64,000 bases of DNA, from positions 248,001 through 312,000 of the forward strand of contig JAGKQI010000088.1 in assembly GCA_018806915.1 (NCBI GenBank). The letters are read 5' to 3'. This stretch comes from Phytophthora colocasiae (Eukaryota > Oomycota > Peronosporomycetes > Peronosporales > Peronosporaceae). The first letter of the stretch is position 1. Each line of letters opens with the position of its first letter. Below, in pieces: positions 39,688 through 50,574 of the stretch. The notes under the pieces are model-generated. The model was not told the origin of the DNA and did no database searches. It saw only the letters and a list, made by a program, of their open reading frames with translations. The translations under genes were made by a program, and so were the position numbers.

Positions 39688-41726
39688 TCACGCGGATTCG
39701 CGATCCACTGCTGGGATGTGCTCCGAAAAACGAGCTGCCTTGGAAATCTTGATGTCTGAGTACGGCGCGCCTTGTTCCACGTCCACATAGTCCAAGGTCT
39801 TCAGCTGAAGGAGCTCGAAGAACAACGCAGCTGCTGTTCGTCGGTCTTTCGTGTTTTTGGTCAGTTGCTGGTACGTCACCTCCTCCTTGTTGTTCAGTGA
39901 CTTGCGCAGAACCTTCATCACCTTCACAGTGTGTGGGTGCCACTTGTGCTGGGCAGTCGACGCTTCAGTGTTATCGACCTCGGCCATGCCATTTGCATCG
40001 CTGCGAATGTCGTTCACAGCTCCAAGCTCAATGTCAACGTTGAGGTCTTCCAGATCCCGCTCTTCAGGCTCGAAAGGAGCTCCGATACCGTAATCAAGGA
40101 AGCCATCGTCCACACGTTCACTGAAAAGAATCAACAGCGTTAGAGGAATCCGGTGTACAATAGCAAAATAACAACTCTTACGGCTCGGCTTGGCCCATGT
40201 CAGCAAACTCGAAATTGTTCTCTTCGTTATCGTGCAGCATCGAGGCATCACACGATCCTGTTGTCACATCCAAGCCAGTCTGCGTACAAAACTTCATTGT
40301 GAGTTCACATAATAACCATAGTAAGAATACCAGTGAAATCGTACCGAGTTGGTGCTCAAGCGCGAGTTCGCACTCATCCGTCGAGTCAACTCAATGTCCT
40401 CCGCCTGGCTGTCTTTCTGTTTAGTAGCGAACGGGAACTTGCGCTTCTTCATCGTGCAATTAAACATACTCAAGAGCTCACTTGACATGTTAATCATTGT
40501 CGGTCGAGTGAACATGTCCGCTCCAGTCAGCAGGTCCATCTCGCTCTTTCCTGTCTTCTTGATGTACGTGATTCCTCGCGTGCGGGTAATGTCGGATGTG
40601 TCCTCTATCCCCTTCTTCAAAACTGTTGAGGTTAACTCCGTGATCGTATCACGGATGATTTTCCTCTTCTTCATCGGTCTGTTTGTCTCCACCTCCACGT
40701 TAGCCAACGCTGCATCCAGAGATGCACGAGTTGAGCCGTTGATACTGAAACTCATATCTGCGCTGACATCCAGCGTGTTACCGGTAATATCCATAGGCTC
40801 GTCGATCGGATTCTCCATCTCCAGAGTATTATCCGGAGGCATCTCGAACGGCGCGTCATTGTACTCAAAGTCGGGTTGCTCTCCATCAGCCAACAGTGAA
40901 CTCCTGTCGGTTGATTTATCTCCAGCATTGAGGATGGCCGAGTCATCCAGAGGCAACACAGGAGCGTCTGCTTCACGTGCCAGCTCGATGTCACTAACAG
41001 TGCTAATATCCAGTCCGGAGTTGCCAAAATTGTCATCCAAGTCGAACGCCTGCCAATCTCCATCCACACCTCCGAAAGAGTCCTCCAAAGCGATATTATC
41101 TGCAGTAAAGTTAAAAAAAAAGAGTTAAAAAAAGATAAGAAGAAATAAGAAATCATAGTCTTACCTCTCTCCTCGAAAGCATGTTGCTCTCGAACTCTGT
41201 CCAATGGATCTGCCAACGTAATATCCTGTCGTCTAGCAATTGTTTGACTGGATGCAGCGATCCACTCGTCCAACGATGGCACTTCAATTGAACTACAATA
41301 AAGAAGTTAGTACATTATTCACTACCTCCACCTAGAATAATTTTCCACTTACTCAATGGAATAATTCACTTCGACCTCAAATTCACCAAAGTTGGACACA
41401 TTGATCGATCGAGACGCTGCTTGTTGGTCACTAGCAGGTAAATCCACGACACCAGGACGGAAAGCCAGCTTAATCTTCACCAGAGCTTCACTACAGTCCG
41501 AGTAAAGGTATTTAACCTTTCGAGAATAAATTCGCACCACGCCCAGTAATAAATGGCCGGAAACGCGCAGAGCCAGAGGGACCTGTGGGTTGACGATGCT
41601 CTCCACGGAGCTGTGAATGTCAGCGGTGAAGATCTGCTGCTTGTTGAGCTTCTTGTCCCAGTGGGCAGCCAGCCAGATCTTGCCCAGGGGGCCCTTCTTG
41701 GCCAGGATAATCTGCGAGTAAAACAT
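39688..41726 (-). CDS. RAD21: Cohesin kleisin subunit RAD21
   Basis: Alpha-kleisin closing the SMC1-SMC3 cohesin ring in the nucleus. Five exons: 41726-41353, 41292-41165, 41099-40345, 40291-40182 and 40120-39688, with GT-AG introns of 60, 65, 53 and 61 bp; the joins keep the frame and give 599 residues. The N-terminus [23 protein letters not shown] is the conserved SMC3-binding domain of RAD21/REC8. The middle is acidic and Ser/Asp-rich with a KKRKI basic motif. The C-terminal winged helix ([34 protein letters not shown]) binds SMC1. Sequence is more like mitotic RAD21 than meiotic REC8, but I cannot separate the two firmly. Confidence 0.92.
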
Positions 41727-41795
41727 GACTAACTGGAGGTTTCCTAGTAAAATTGCTGACTGACTGAAAATGGCGGCAAAAATGGTAATTTTCAC

Positions 41796-42400
41796 TTAAG
41801 TACGCATTTAGGTGTTGTACATTATTATCGTAGCGTCCTGCCCCAGGATGTGACCGGGAGGTTGATGTCGCGTTTCCCCAATCGAGTTTACTTTAAAGGT
41901 GTTGCATTGGGATCGGTTCCGAGAATACTAAAATCTCATTGTTGGCTGCAATAGGTCGAACGAGGACATCACAGGCCGCATGTGACTGGGGTTTTCTACG
42001 ATCCTCCAGTTCGTCATGGAGCAAGAGAGATCTACGTTCTACACTGTGGATCAACGTCGTCATACACTCAAAATACGTTTGATGGCCCCAATTTCATCCT
42101 GAAGGTTGACCATTCCAAGGACATCCTCAATCGACTTCACCCGCACCAACGGACTAACTCAAATCTAGGCTCCCGCGGCGAAGTGGTATCCCTGTTTGGT
42201 ATGGAGATAGACACGTGCGATCGAGTCCCTGCGGAGTCTTTGCTCAATGTCATGCTGACGGAGCTCGGCTTTTCTCGCGTTATTGTTTATAACAATGGAG
42301 GGCGATCGACGGAGACCTTAAGACTCTTCCGTTGATTCACGACGTAGTCTGCGGCATACGCTACGTATATGACCCGTCGATCGACAGAATAGTCCCCGAC
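41796..42400 (+). other. Intergenic region with an unassigned ORF cut by the copia insertion
   Basis: An open frame at 41982-42335 (117 codons, VLHCGSTSSYTQNTFDGP, LLNVMLTELGFSRVIVYNNG) matches no family I recognise. A second frame (PLIHDVVCGIRYVYDPSIDR) stays open to the insertion point at 42400 and continues after the element, from 49668 to a TGA near 49712. A small host or repeat-borne gene may have been interrupted. Evidence is weak. Confidence 0.35.
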
Positions 42401-42679
42401 TGTTGCGGGGAACTTGGGCGCAGCTTGAAGGAAGTAGGGTAGAAGAGAGAAAAAGAAGAAGTAAGATTAATGTTTAAGAAAGTAGATAGCTACTCACTAG
42501 AAAATAGTATGCGGCATTCAGAAACGTAGTCTAGAATTGCCGCTACCATTCATCGTACTGATGTCACAGACATTTTAGTACATTATTTATTAGAGTCAAA
42601 AATACCGTGTCTCTTCATTATTAGTTTATAGAAGACACTGTGTAGAGGTGGTCCCTGTGAACGAGCCCTAACCTCAACA
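42401..42679 (-). repeat. 3' LTR of the copia element
   Basis: 279 bp, TGTTG...CAACA, with two visible differences from the 5' LTR. Confidence 0.95.
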
Positions 42680-42826
42680 GCCTCCCATCAGGAAACATCA
42701 TTGGATAATAAAATACACGTGTTTTGATTGGTCTGTTAAAACCCTGTTAAAAGTGTTCAGTCAATCCACAAAATGGCTACACGAAATCATGTATTTTTCG
42801 TTTTTTGAAGCTCCTAGAGGCCCTAC

Positions 42827-42923
42827 GGCCAAACGGAGACCGGATTTGGACTCTCCTCGCCAGGGTGGTTTTCTGGCGAGGCGGAATCCAAATCATCATT
42901 TGGCCACCTGTGCACCAGGTGGC
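42827..42923. repeat. Nested inverted repeats in the 3' part of the copia element
   Basis: Outer arms GGCCAAA (42827-42833) and TTTGGCC (42899-42905) enclose imperfect 21-22-bp arms (42843-42863 and 42873-42894). A further short hairpin GCCACCTG/CAGGTGGC follows at 42903-42923. It may be the end of a nested insertion or a structured RNA; no target duplication was found. Confidence 0.55.
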
Positions 42924-43162
42924 AGAATAGAAAGTGAGCCAAATGTTCAAAACAAATTAGTTTTGACAGTCATAAATTATGAGGGTACAATTGTTGAAGT
43001 GAGACGATACATGTGGCTGTCTTATCTGCACGTGCGTGGCAGAGCAGCATAGTTTAGGCTACTGCGTCTACATTAACCAAACGTTTAATAAATGTATGTT
43101 GATACGCTACCAGCAGGTCTACACGTGCTCTCTCCGGCTAGGAGGAGCCTGCACACTTTGCC

Positions 43163-44400
43163 GTGACCGCTGAGTTACTCTCATTTCCAGTTTTGCATTC
43201 TCTGGACCAGCACAGCACTTCGGCAGCCTGTACGACATCGCGCACGACTTTGGTGCCTCAACAGCCAGCAGTGGGCATCGCAACGCTTCAATCTCACAAG
43301 GTCGGCGCCATCCAGGTACTTGTGAAGACCCAGGCAGATTGGCTCGAGGCTCAGTTATTAAACGCCAGCTTTGAGGATCATGCCTCGGTCAACACAAGTG
43401 TCCCGGATGGACTCTATCGCCACTGTGCATCTCATTGCACAGGCGGCCTTAAAGCAATTACTTTCGACTCCAAGTACTCCATCGGCTGTTGATACAGCTA
43501 CGATTAATTCTTCGATAATGGATTTTATTCAAGATCAGTCTACGCCAACTACTTCAACATGCATGGAATCGACTTTGACATCAACAGTATCTACCATTCG
43601 CCGCAGCACTCGACCTCGACAACCTCCGGCCACCTTTTGCCCGTCGTCCAAACAAGGGTCCAAACCCAAACGGCAACGTCGACGCAAGAAACGTCCGTGC
43701 GTACCCCAGACTTGGGGTGTAGCGTACATTAAGGACAGAAAATTGAGTTCAACTGGTGTCTTACTCTACAGGGTTCTATGGAGGACCCACAAGCATGGCC
43801 GGTTACCACGCACTTGGGAGCCACGAGCCATGCTTGTTGAGGACGGATTCGAAACCGCCATAAAGGTTGTGGACGAGTGGGTTGATGGAGGTCGACAAAC
43901 CGATTTTTTTCAGTTCGTCAGCGAGTTGTACCCATCGGTTGCTGGTGCAAACCCGATGGGTACATGCATGTTCCTAGCGCTACAACGCATTGCTACTTGT
44001 TGGAGAACCATTTGGAGTTCGGAATACACACATTGAAGACTTTCTCGCTACAGGTACAGAACGTGGTCAAGACCTTTCTCGTGGCATATCATGGAAAATT
44101 TTTCGGGCTTTTATATTGCAATTGCATATAGCTGGTTCGAGACTCTCATTGGAGGAAATTGAGTTCAACAGGCACCGTACTGGACACCGAGGTGTCGATG
44201 CCATAGCACGGTTGCCCTTAGAGGACGGTGTCTATTTGGTTGCTGCCAGCAACACTTTGGCAGTTGGACATGCATTTGTCCTCCAGGTCCGTGGTGCCCA
44301 GAAGACAGTTTTGGACGACTCGTCTCAGCGTCCTTTGGACAACTACGGTGAGTGGATTGACAGAGTGATGTTCGTTCGTAAAGTTGCACTTTTAGATTAA
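43163..44400 (+). pseudogene. Chromodomain plus cysteine-peptidase-like reading region, antisense to copia
   Basis: Plus-strand coding relic between copia pol and the 3' LTR, in three overlapping frames (43163-43492, 43371-44036, 43990-44400). The middle part has an Arg/Pro-rich basic stretch (RRSTRPRQPP; KPKRQRRRKKRPCVP) and a chromodomain-like segment (VAYIKDRKLSSTGVLLYRVLWR...LPRTWEPRAML). Downstream is a domain with a possible catalytic Cys in NPMGTCMFLALQRI, His in VGHAFVLQV and a following Asp (TVLDDSS), an order seen in papain-fold/OTU- or C39-like peptidases. A one-base frame change near 44000 splits it. I do not know a name for this family. It is either a nested insertion or an extra antisense gene of the element. 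Confidence 0.5.
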
Positions 44401-44632
44401 GTTCTAAATATATTTCATTCTTGTTTCTTCACATTTTGTTCTATTGTAAAATAAATTTGGCGGCTGTGTGCCAGGGAAAACTCTTTGAGTAGAAAACCTT
44501 ACCGTAAGTAAATGAGAAAACCTTTTACTGTTAAAGCTCTTAAAGGGAAAAAACTCATGTTACTACGTGACTCTTTATAAGTTGTGAAGTAATATATGAA
44601 TGATGAAATTTATCGTGTATTTTAAAGTAGGC

Positions 44633-47437
44633 TTAACTGTTAAGTTTAGCAAGAGAGTGCATACCTAACTTGTTTCTTAAGTCTCGAAATTGGTGCTTAT
44701 CAAGCGCTTTAGTAAAAATGTCTGCTACCATCGCTTTGGTGTTGCAGTATACAATACTAAATTCATGTCGCTCAACCTTCTCTTGTACAAAATGATATCG
44801 AATATCAATATGCTTTGATCTCCCGTGTAATTCCGGATTATTCGAGATCTTAATACAGCTTTGATTGTCTTCTTGAATCTTGACTGCTTTTGAGGTTAAG
44901 AAACCAAGTTCTTTGAGCAGTAGCTTAAGAAAATTAACTCCTGCATGCAGTGACATAGTGCAATGTATTCTGCTTCTGTTGTCGAGAGCACAACTGTGTG
45001 GTGCTTCCTCGAAAGCCAGGAGATTGGGCTTTGGTCTACCATAGTGATGTAGCCACCAACAGAGCGTCTTGTGTCAGGGCAATTGGCATAGTCTGAATCA
45101 GTGTACGCCGTGAGGTGGTCTGCAAGGTTTGCTGCATTGACCAACTTTGACCCTCCCAGTAAGAGACCAAGGTCGTCTGTACCTGAGAGATACTTAAGCC
45201 CTCTAATCACTGCTTTCCAATGTTCCTGCCCAGGGTTAGCAAGGAATTGGCTGACATCGCGCATGTAGAATGCTAGATCGGGTCTTGTGCCAACCATGAG
45301 ATACATGACACTACCTACAACTTCACGGTAGGGAATACCTTCCATTTGCTCTTTTTCAAGTTGTGTCTTTGGTTGCATTTGAGTTGTAAGTTTGGCATTA
45401 CGGTCTGATGGAGTTGCCACTGGATATGTTACAAGGTTTTTAAAGCGATCTAACACTGTGCGTGCATACTTGCGTTGGTGGATAAATATCGTTCGGGCTT
45501 CGCGGTTTCGTTCGATTGACCAGCCGAGAATGTACTTCACCTCCCCTAAATCTGTCATGGAGAATCTTTTGTTCAAGGCAGATTTGATCTGACATACGAG
45601 GTTGACAGTTGGTGCAATGATCAGTAAGTCATCAACATAGACTGCTACGTAACATGTCTCGCCTTCGAGTGTTGCCATGAAAACACATCGATCTTTAATC
45701 AGTTTGTGGAATCCAAGGCTTTCCAAGAAAGCGGACAAGGTTTGATACCAGATACGAGGTGCCTGTTTGAGACCGTAAAGACTTTTGAGAAGTTTACAAA
45801 CGAGGCCTTCCTTTCCAGGAACTACAAACCCTTCTGGTTGTTTCATATATATTTCCTCGTCAAGGGTTCCGTTGAGAAACGCTGTCTTGACATCCATCTG
45901 GTGAATTTCAAAGTCAAGAAGAGCTGCAATCGTTAGTAGCAGGCGTAGGACTTCCATACGGATGACGGGGGCAAATATCTCATCGTAATCAACGCCATAT
46001 TGCTGTAAGAAGCCTTTAATAACTAACCGAGCTTTAAAGCGATCGATTTCTCCTGAGCCAGTGTATTTAACAACAAAGACCCACCGGTTTTGGAGTACTT
46101 TGCGGTTATTGGGAGGAGGTACCAGGATCCACGTCTGGTTGGTCATTAGGGACTGGTATTCCGAGTCAGCAGCTGCGTGCCACTTATTTGCGTAAGACGA
46201 GCGCATCGCCGCATGGTACGTTTTTGGTTCCGGCACATGACGAATTGCAAGTAGGCTAAGAACAAGACATGTGCGTTCCTCTACTTCCTGGATGTCTTCA
46301 AGGGAGTTTAACGCGCCTAGATCGATTTCTTCGTCATACCGTGGGCGTTTTACACTTGTGGTCGACGGTTGTGACGGCGTCTCCGTAACAAAAGAGTATG
46401 TCAAGACGCCACGTTCCAGAGCCTCCCCAAGAGAAGGAAGCTGGTTTGAAGCGGAAGTAGATGCAGATTGTGGTTCTACAACTGAGTTACCTGGAGATTC
46501 AGGCTGGGATGGATAGGCTTGTGTTTCCGATGGAACAAATGCTGGAAGTTCGTCAGCAATAATAGGCGCTTCGGTTAGGTGATCCGGTAGCTGGAGCGGT
46601 CCGGACGTTACCTCAATATTTTCAATAGTCGGAAAGTCGATCTCATTGAAAACCACATCTCGACTGTAAACGACACCATGGGTTTTGACATCCATGAGTC
46701 GATATCCTTTCTTGTGCTCGGGAATTCCGAGATAGATACACAGTTTGGCACGGGGATCAAGTTTGTCCCTGTAGATGTCGTTGATATGGACATACGCAGC
46801 ACAGCCAAACACTTTCAGATATTGAACAGTCGGCTTTCGATTGTACCACAACTCAAACGGTGTGCAATCCTGTGTGTTAGCGCTTGGTGTCATGTTGAGG
46901 AGTGTCGTAACATGTGTAACACATTCTGCCCAGAGTGGTTTGGGGAGCGAGGCATCTAACAGGAGCGCTCGTACACGTTCCATGATTGTGCGCATGCGGC
47001 GTTCCGCAACACCATTCTGTTGTGGTGTATAAGCATTGGTAAATTGAGCGTGCGTTCCATACTTAGAAAAAATAACGCGTCCCAGTTTCTCGTACTCTTT
47101 AGCGTTGTCAGCCTGCAAGGCCTGGATGTCCACATCCTGCGGTGGCAAGAGATATTCAAGAGTATGAACATCACTTCGGAATATATTCAAAGCTTTCATG
47201 CGAAAGTCTTTGTAGCATGAGTAGAGTTCACTACGTGCCTTCATCGGATAGGTAAACATGTAGCGACTGAAGTCGTCAATGAATACGACGAAGTAGCGGC
47301 AGCCGCCAAGGCTAGGGACGGGAAGAGGGCCACAAATATCAGAGTGAACTTTATGTAAGGGGCTAGTAGAGCGTTCAACATGTCTATTGGATGGAAAAGG
47401 AGCGCGGTGTGACTTCGCGTAAGTACATGCTGTGCAA
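44633..47437 (-). pseudogene. Copia integrase, reverse transcriptase and RNase H
   Basis: Continuation of the polyprotein after the frame change near 47440. Integrase core (LQADNAKEYEK, YTPQQNGVAERRMRTIMERVR), the copia-type linker with Pro/Ser-rich sequence, reverse transcriptase (WVFVVKYTGSGEIDRFKARLV, QMDVKTAFLNG, the catalytic YVDDLLII) and RNase H (AYTDSDYANCPDTRRSVGGYI, LSTTEAEYIAL). A second one-base loss near 44938 moves the last 107 codons (HIDIRYHFVQEKV, TKAL) into another frame ending at 44633. Except for these indels, all catalytic motifs are intact. Confidence 0.92.
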
Positions 47438-49379
47438 AGAAAGAATCTGGTCTAACTACAGCTGGTGCATCCAGTCCATGAAGAGCTTGGTCTTTAGTGA
47501 GTGCCTGTAAAACACGGATGTTAGGATGACCAAGACGTTTGTGTAGTAGCATGAGTCGAGTCGGCTTACCTGTGGTAGCCACGTGAGCTTCGGCCTTCGT
47601 CAGTGGAGAGGCTTCGAATTGGTAGAGCTTCGATGTCGCGGATTTCATCGCCTTGATCGAGAAGCGGTGGTTTGTTTGGACAGTACACATAGTACGTTTA
47701 AAGCCAAAACGGAAGTCATCGTCGACAGCGGCAGCGACTGACAGCAGGTTGTACTGCAGTTTCGGCGCAAGGAGGACATCGTGAAGCGTGAGCGTCCGCA
47801 GTTGGCCCTTGGAGTCCGTGATCTGGAGCTCTACAGTACCAATAGCTTCGATGGGGACTTGCGATTTTCCACCGACAGTGATGCCTCCGCTTGCAGGTGT
47901 TTTAGTCTTGAACCATTCCACATGTTGCGTGACGTGGCTGCTGCAACCTGAGTCAATCGTCCAGCTGAAATCAAAGTCCTGGCTAGGTTGCGCCGTGAGG
48001 CTGATAGCGGATGCAGCCGTTTGTACATTCGACACAACTGCAATCAGGGTCTCTTTGCGACGTGACTGATCGTATCCACCTTCATCGCGACGAGAGGATT
48101 TGTTGTTGTTGTTGCCATTGTTGTTGTTGCCGTTGTTGTTGCCGTTGTTGTTGCCGTTGTTGCGATTTCCACCGTAGTTACCGCGGCCACGTCCACCACC
48201 ACGACCGCCGCGACCATTTTGGTGCCATGATCCACCTCCACGTCCAGATCGCCCTTGGTTGTTGTTGTTGTAAGGATGCGACCGGTAGTTGTTGGGACCT
48301 CGTAACTCGAAGTTGGCAGGAAGAACAGTGCCTGCCTTGACACATCCATCACGTAAGTCCTTCTGCAGAGTACGGCACTGACGGATGTTGTGACGTGGTT
48401 TCTGACAGTAGCTGCAGACATCAACTGGGACAGATGCTTGAGCGGCCAACGCGGAATCCTGAGAAGGAGCAATGAGAGCCCGTTCAGCCTGAGTTGCTTG
48501 ACTCTCAGGTGTCCCTTTGATGCGGCTGTAACGTTCTTGAGCTTGGATCTCGCGAACCTTGGTCTCAATACTCATCTTGAGTTCATCATACGGGATATAC
48601 TTCCGCACACCTTTCCAAACTCGGAGATCATCCTTCCAAGTCTTTGGCATCGAGTGGAACAGGTATAATGACTTCTGCCCATCGGTCAAGGGAGACTCGG
48701 TTGCTTCAGACGCGGCTTTCATCGCGTTTTCCAGCTCAAGGAAGAAGCTGGTCAGATCACCGCCTTCTTCATACTTGATCTCCATAAGGAAGTGCTGGAT
48801 GAAGTAGGGGTCGCCATGAAAGGCTGCACCCTCGTACTTGGTACAGATGGCCTGAAAGATGTCGAAGGCCGTTGTCAGGTTCTTGACAAGACGGATATGA
48901 GTATCATCCATCGTCTTCATCAGGAAAGCCTTGGTTTGCGCTTCCATACGACGAAGGTGTCGAGCAGACGGCGGTGTAGGCTTGCGTCGCTTGACTTGTT
49001 TACGATCCCGGCTGGCGTCGCGCTCAGCAAACGGGCGAACGATGGGAAGATCAGCGCGCTTGGTTTTCTTTGATGGCGGAGTGTCGTCGCCGTCGCTGGG
49101 CTGCAGCTCATCCGAGCTGTCCTCGAAGTCGACCTCATCCGAGTCGATGCCAGCCGGAGAACTTGGCTTGGAGGCAGCTTCGTCGTCGTCGGACTCAGCC
49201 AGGTCGTCGTCGGAGTCTTCATCTTCGTCTTCACTGACCCCATTGTAATCCTTTTTGGTGACGAAACCGAGCAGATGCTTGCCATCGAGCGATGCACTGA
49301 CTCGGGCCTTCCAGACGTCGAAATTCTTAGCACCAGAGAGTCGGGGGAAGTCGTCACCCGAGGCTTGCTGAGGGCTCAT
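47241..49379 (-). pseudogene. Copia Gag, protease and pre-integrase part
   Basis: Starts at the ATG 49379 (MSPQQASGDDFPRLSGAKNF). The Gag part has acidic insertions (DEDEDSDDDLAESDDDE), the capsid-like UBN2-type region (IKYEEGGDLTSFFLELENAMK), a canonical zinc knuckle CSYCQKPRHNIRQC, and an Asn/Gly repeat linker. The aspartic protease shows FSWTIDSGCSSHVTQH, followed by the gag-pre-integrase zinc part (LLHKRLGHPNIRVLQAL). A one-base frame change near 47436-47446, in a GAAAGAAAG context, shifts the reading; the integrase core continues in another frame, so the 3' residues of this ORF are out of frame. Confidence 0.88.
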
Positions 49380-49383
49380 AACC
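49372..49383 (-). promoter_or_regulatory. Primer-binding site overlapping the gag start
   Basis: The 12 bases directly after the 5' LTR read GGTTATGAGCCC on the coding strand. They are complementary to the anticodon stem-loop GGGCUCAUAACC of initiator methionine tRNA, the half-tRNA priming mode known from copia-like elements. The ATG inside this site is the start codon of the polyprotein. Confidence 0.75.
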
Positions 49384-49662
49384 TGTTGCGGGGAACTTGG
49401 GCGCAGCTTGAAGGAAGTAGGGTAGAAGAGAGAAAAAGAAGAAGTAAGATTAATGTTTAAGAAAGTAGATAGCTACTCACTAGAAAATAGTATGCGGCAT
49501 TCAGAAACGTAGTCTAGAATTGCCGCTACCATTCATCGTACTGATGTCACAGACATTTTAGTACATTATTTATTAGAGTCAAAAATACCGTGTCTCTTCA
49601 TTATTAGTTTATAGAAGACACGGTGTAGAGGTGGTCCCTGTGAACGAGCCCTAATCTCAACA
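49384..49662 (-). repeat. 5' LTR of the copia element
   Basis: 279 bp direct repeat of 42401-42679, followed at 49663-49667 by the duplicated target CCGAC. Confidence 0.95.
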
Positions 49663-49667
49663 CCGAC

Positions 49668-49878
49668 CACGACAACTCCGTGGAGAATTCCTCGTCAGCT
49701 ACGGACGCCAGTTGAACCGCAGCTGATGGAGTTTCTGTCAGCGGTACCAGGCTGGAACACTTCAGCGGAGTGGAAAGGGGGGCATTAGGAAAGGAGTAGA
49801 TAGGGGAAGAGTGGAAGGGTGGTGGAGAGTATATGTTCCCCGTGAGATTTAATACGATGTTGTCTCCAATATATGCGG
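49668..49878. other. Short spacer after the copia element
   Basis: About 210 bp. The first 45 bp keep a frame that was open before the insertion. The rest is purine-rich downstream sequence of the J-domain gene. No gene is seen. Confidence 0.45.
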
Positions 49879-50436
49879 TCACTTTGCATGTGCGAGTAGC
49901 AACTCGTACGCTTGCAATATGTCCTTGAAGACACTTTCAGCTTCAGGATCGGCATTGCAGTCTGGATGCCACGCTAAAGCTTTCGCTCGAAACGCGTCCT
50001 TGACTTCTTGTTGCGTGAATGACGCGAATCCGTCGATGTCCAGTGTCTTCAGCGCCTGGTGGACGTCTGCTTCAGTGGCTGGGAACGCGTTGGCGTCGGC
50101 TTTTGCTCTGCTTTTCCGTCGGAACTTCTTCGGGTCGAAGTTGAACCAGTTAAACGGGCAGGTCTTGCACGCCACGTCGTATCCGCACAGCAAGCAGCAG
50201 AACTCGAGCTGTTGTCTCTGTAGAGCGAAATGGCTCGACACCGAGTGCTCCGAGCTCTCCGGACTGCTGTGCGTGACACTAACTCCCGCCCATTTAGCAG
50301 AACTCGCTGGCCGGGCGTGACGTGCGATACAGCGAGGAAGCTTCATGAGGAATGAACGTGTGCCAGGAGCAAATGACATATTGTGTATGAATACCTTATG
50401 TTGAGCATAAGTGACACAAGACAGTTCTTGTGGCAT
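49879..50436 (-). CDS. J-domain (DnaJ-like) protein, probably organelle-targeted
   Basis: Up to 185 residues from the ATG at 50436; ATGs at 50379 and 50346 are also possible, and the last (MKLPRCIARHARPASSAKW) looks like a mitochondrial presequence. The middle carries a four-cysteine pair motif (CCLLCGYDVACKTCPFNWF) and a basic segment (DPKKFRRKSRAKA). The C-terminal J-domain has helix II (VKDAFRAKALAW), the essential HPD tripeptide (WHPDCNADPE) and helix III (FKDILQAYELLL). The protein ends directly after the J-domain. J proteins stimulate Hsp70 ATPase. Head-to-head with the acyltransferase gene, with starts about 140-230 bp apart. Confidence 0.82.
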   Translation of the reverse strand: MPQELSCVTYAQHKVFIHNMSFAPGTRSFLMKLPRCIARHARPASSAKWAGVSVTHSSPESSEHSVSSHFALQRQQLEFCCLLCGYDVACKTCPFNWFNFDPKKFRRKSRAKADANAFPATEADVHQALKTLDIDGFASFTQQEVKDAFRAKALAWHPDCNADPEAESVFKDILQAYELLLAHAK

Positions 50437-50536
50437 TGATTCATCCCTGCTGAAGCGTAGACGCTGGTCTCTGCCGTGTCAGTTGACCAAGTTCTACTGT
50501 TAATACCACCAAGAAGGACGACGTTCTCAACGTTCG

Positions 50537-50551
50537 TGTCATTCTTGCAAC
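50537..50551 (+). promoter_or_regulatory. Initiator-like sequence of the acyltransferase gene
   Basis: GTCATTCTTGCAACG, 24 bp before the ATG at 50575, resembles the oomycete initiator. It supports that start over the upstream GTG opening. Confidence 0.4.
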
Positions 50552-50574
50552 GTCTAAATCTGTCTTCCTGCTTC

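Larger units (their letters stand above)
42401..49662 (-). mobile_element. Complete Ty1/copia LTR retrotransposon
   Basis: Direct 279-bp LTRs (42401-42679 and 49384-49662) start TGTTG and end CAACA, differ at only two visible positions, and are flanked by the perfect 5-bp duplication CCGAC (42396-42400 and 49663-49667). Coding is on the minus strand, from 49379 to 44633. A minus-strand purine tract (GATGGGAGGC) precedes the 3' LTR. The primer-binding site is GGTTATGAGCCC directly after the 5' LTR. Between the pol stop and the 3' LTR lies about 1.95 kb with a plus-strand coding relic. Recent insertion, but the polyprotein is frameshifted. Confidence 0.95.
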
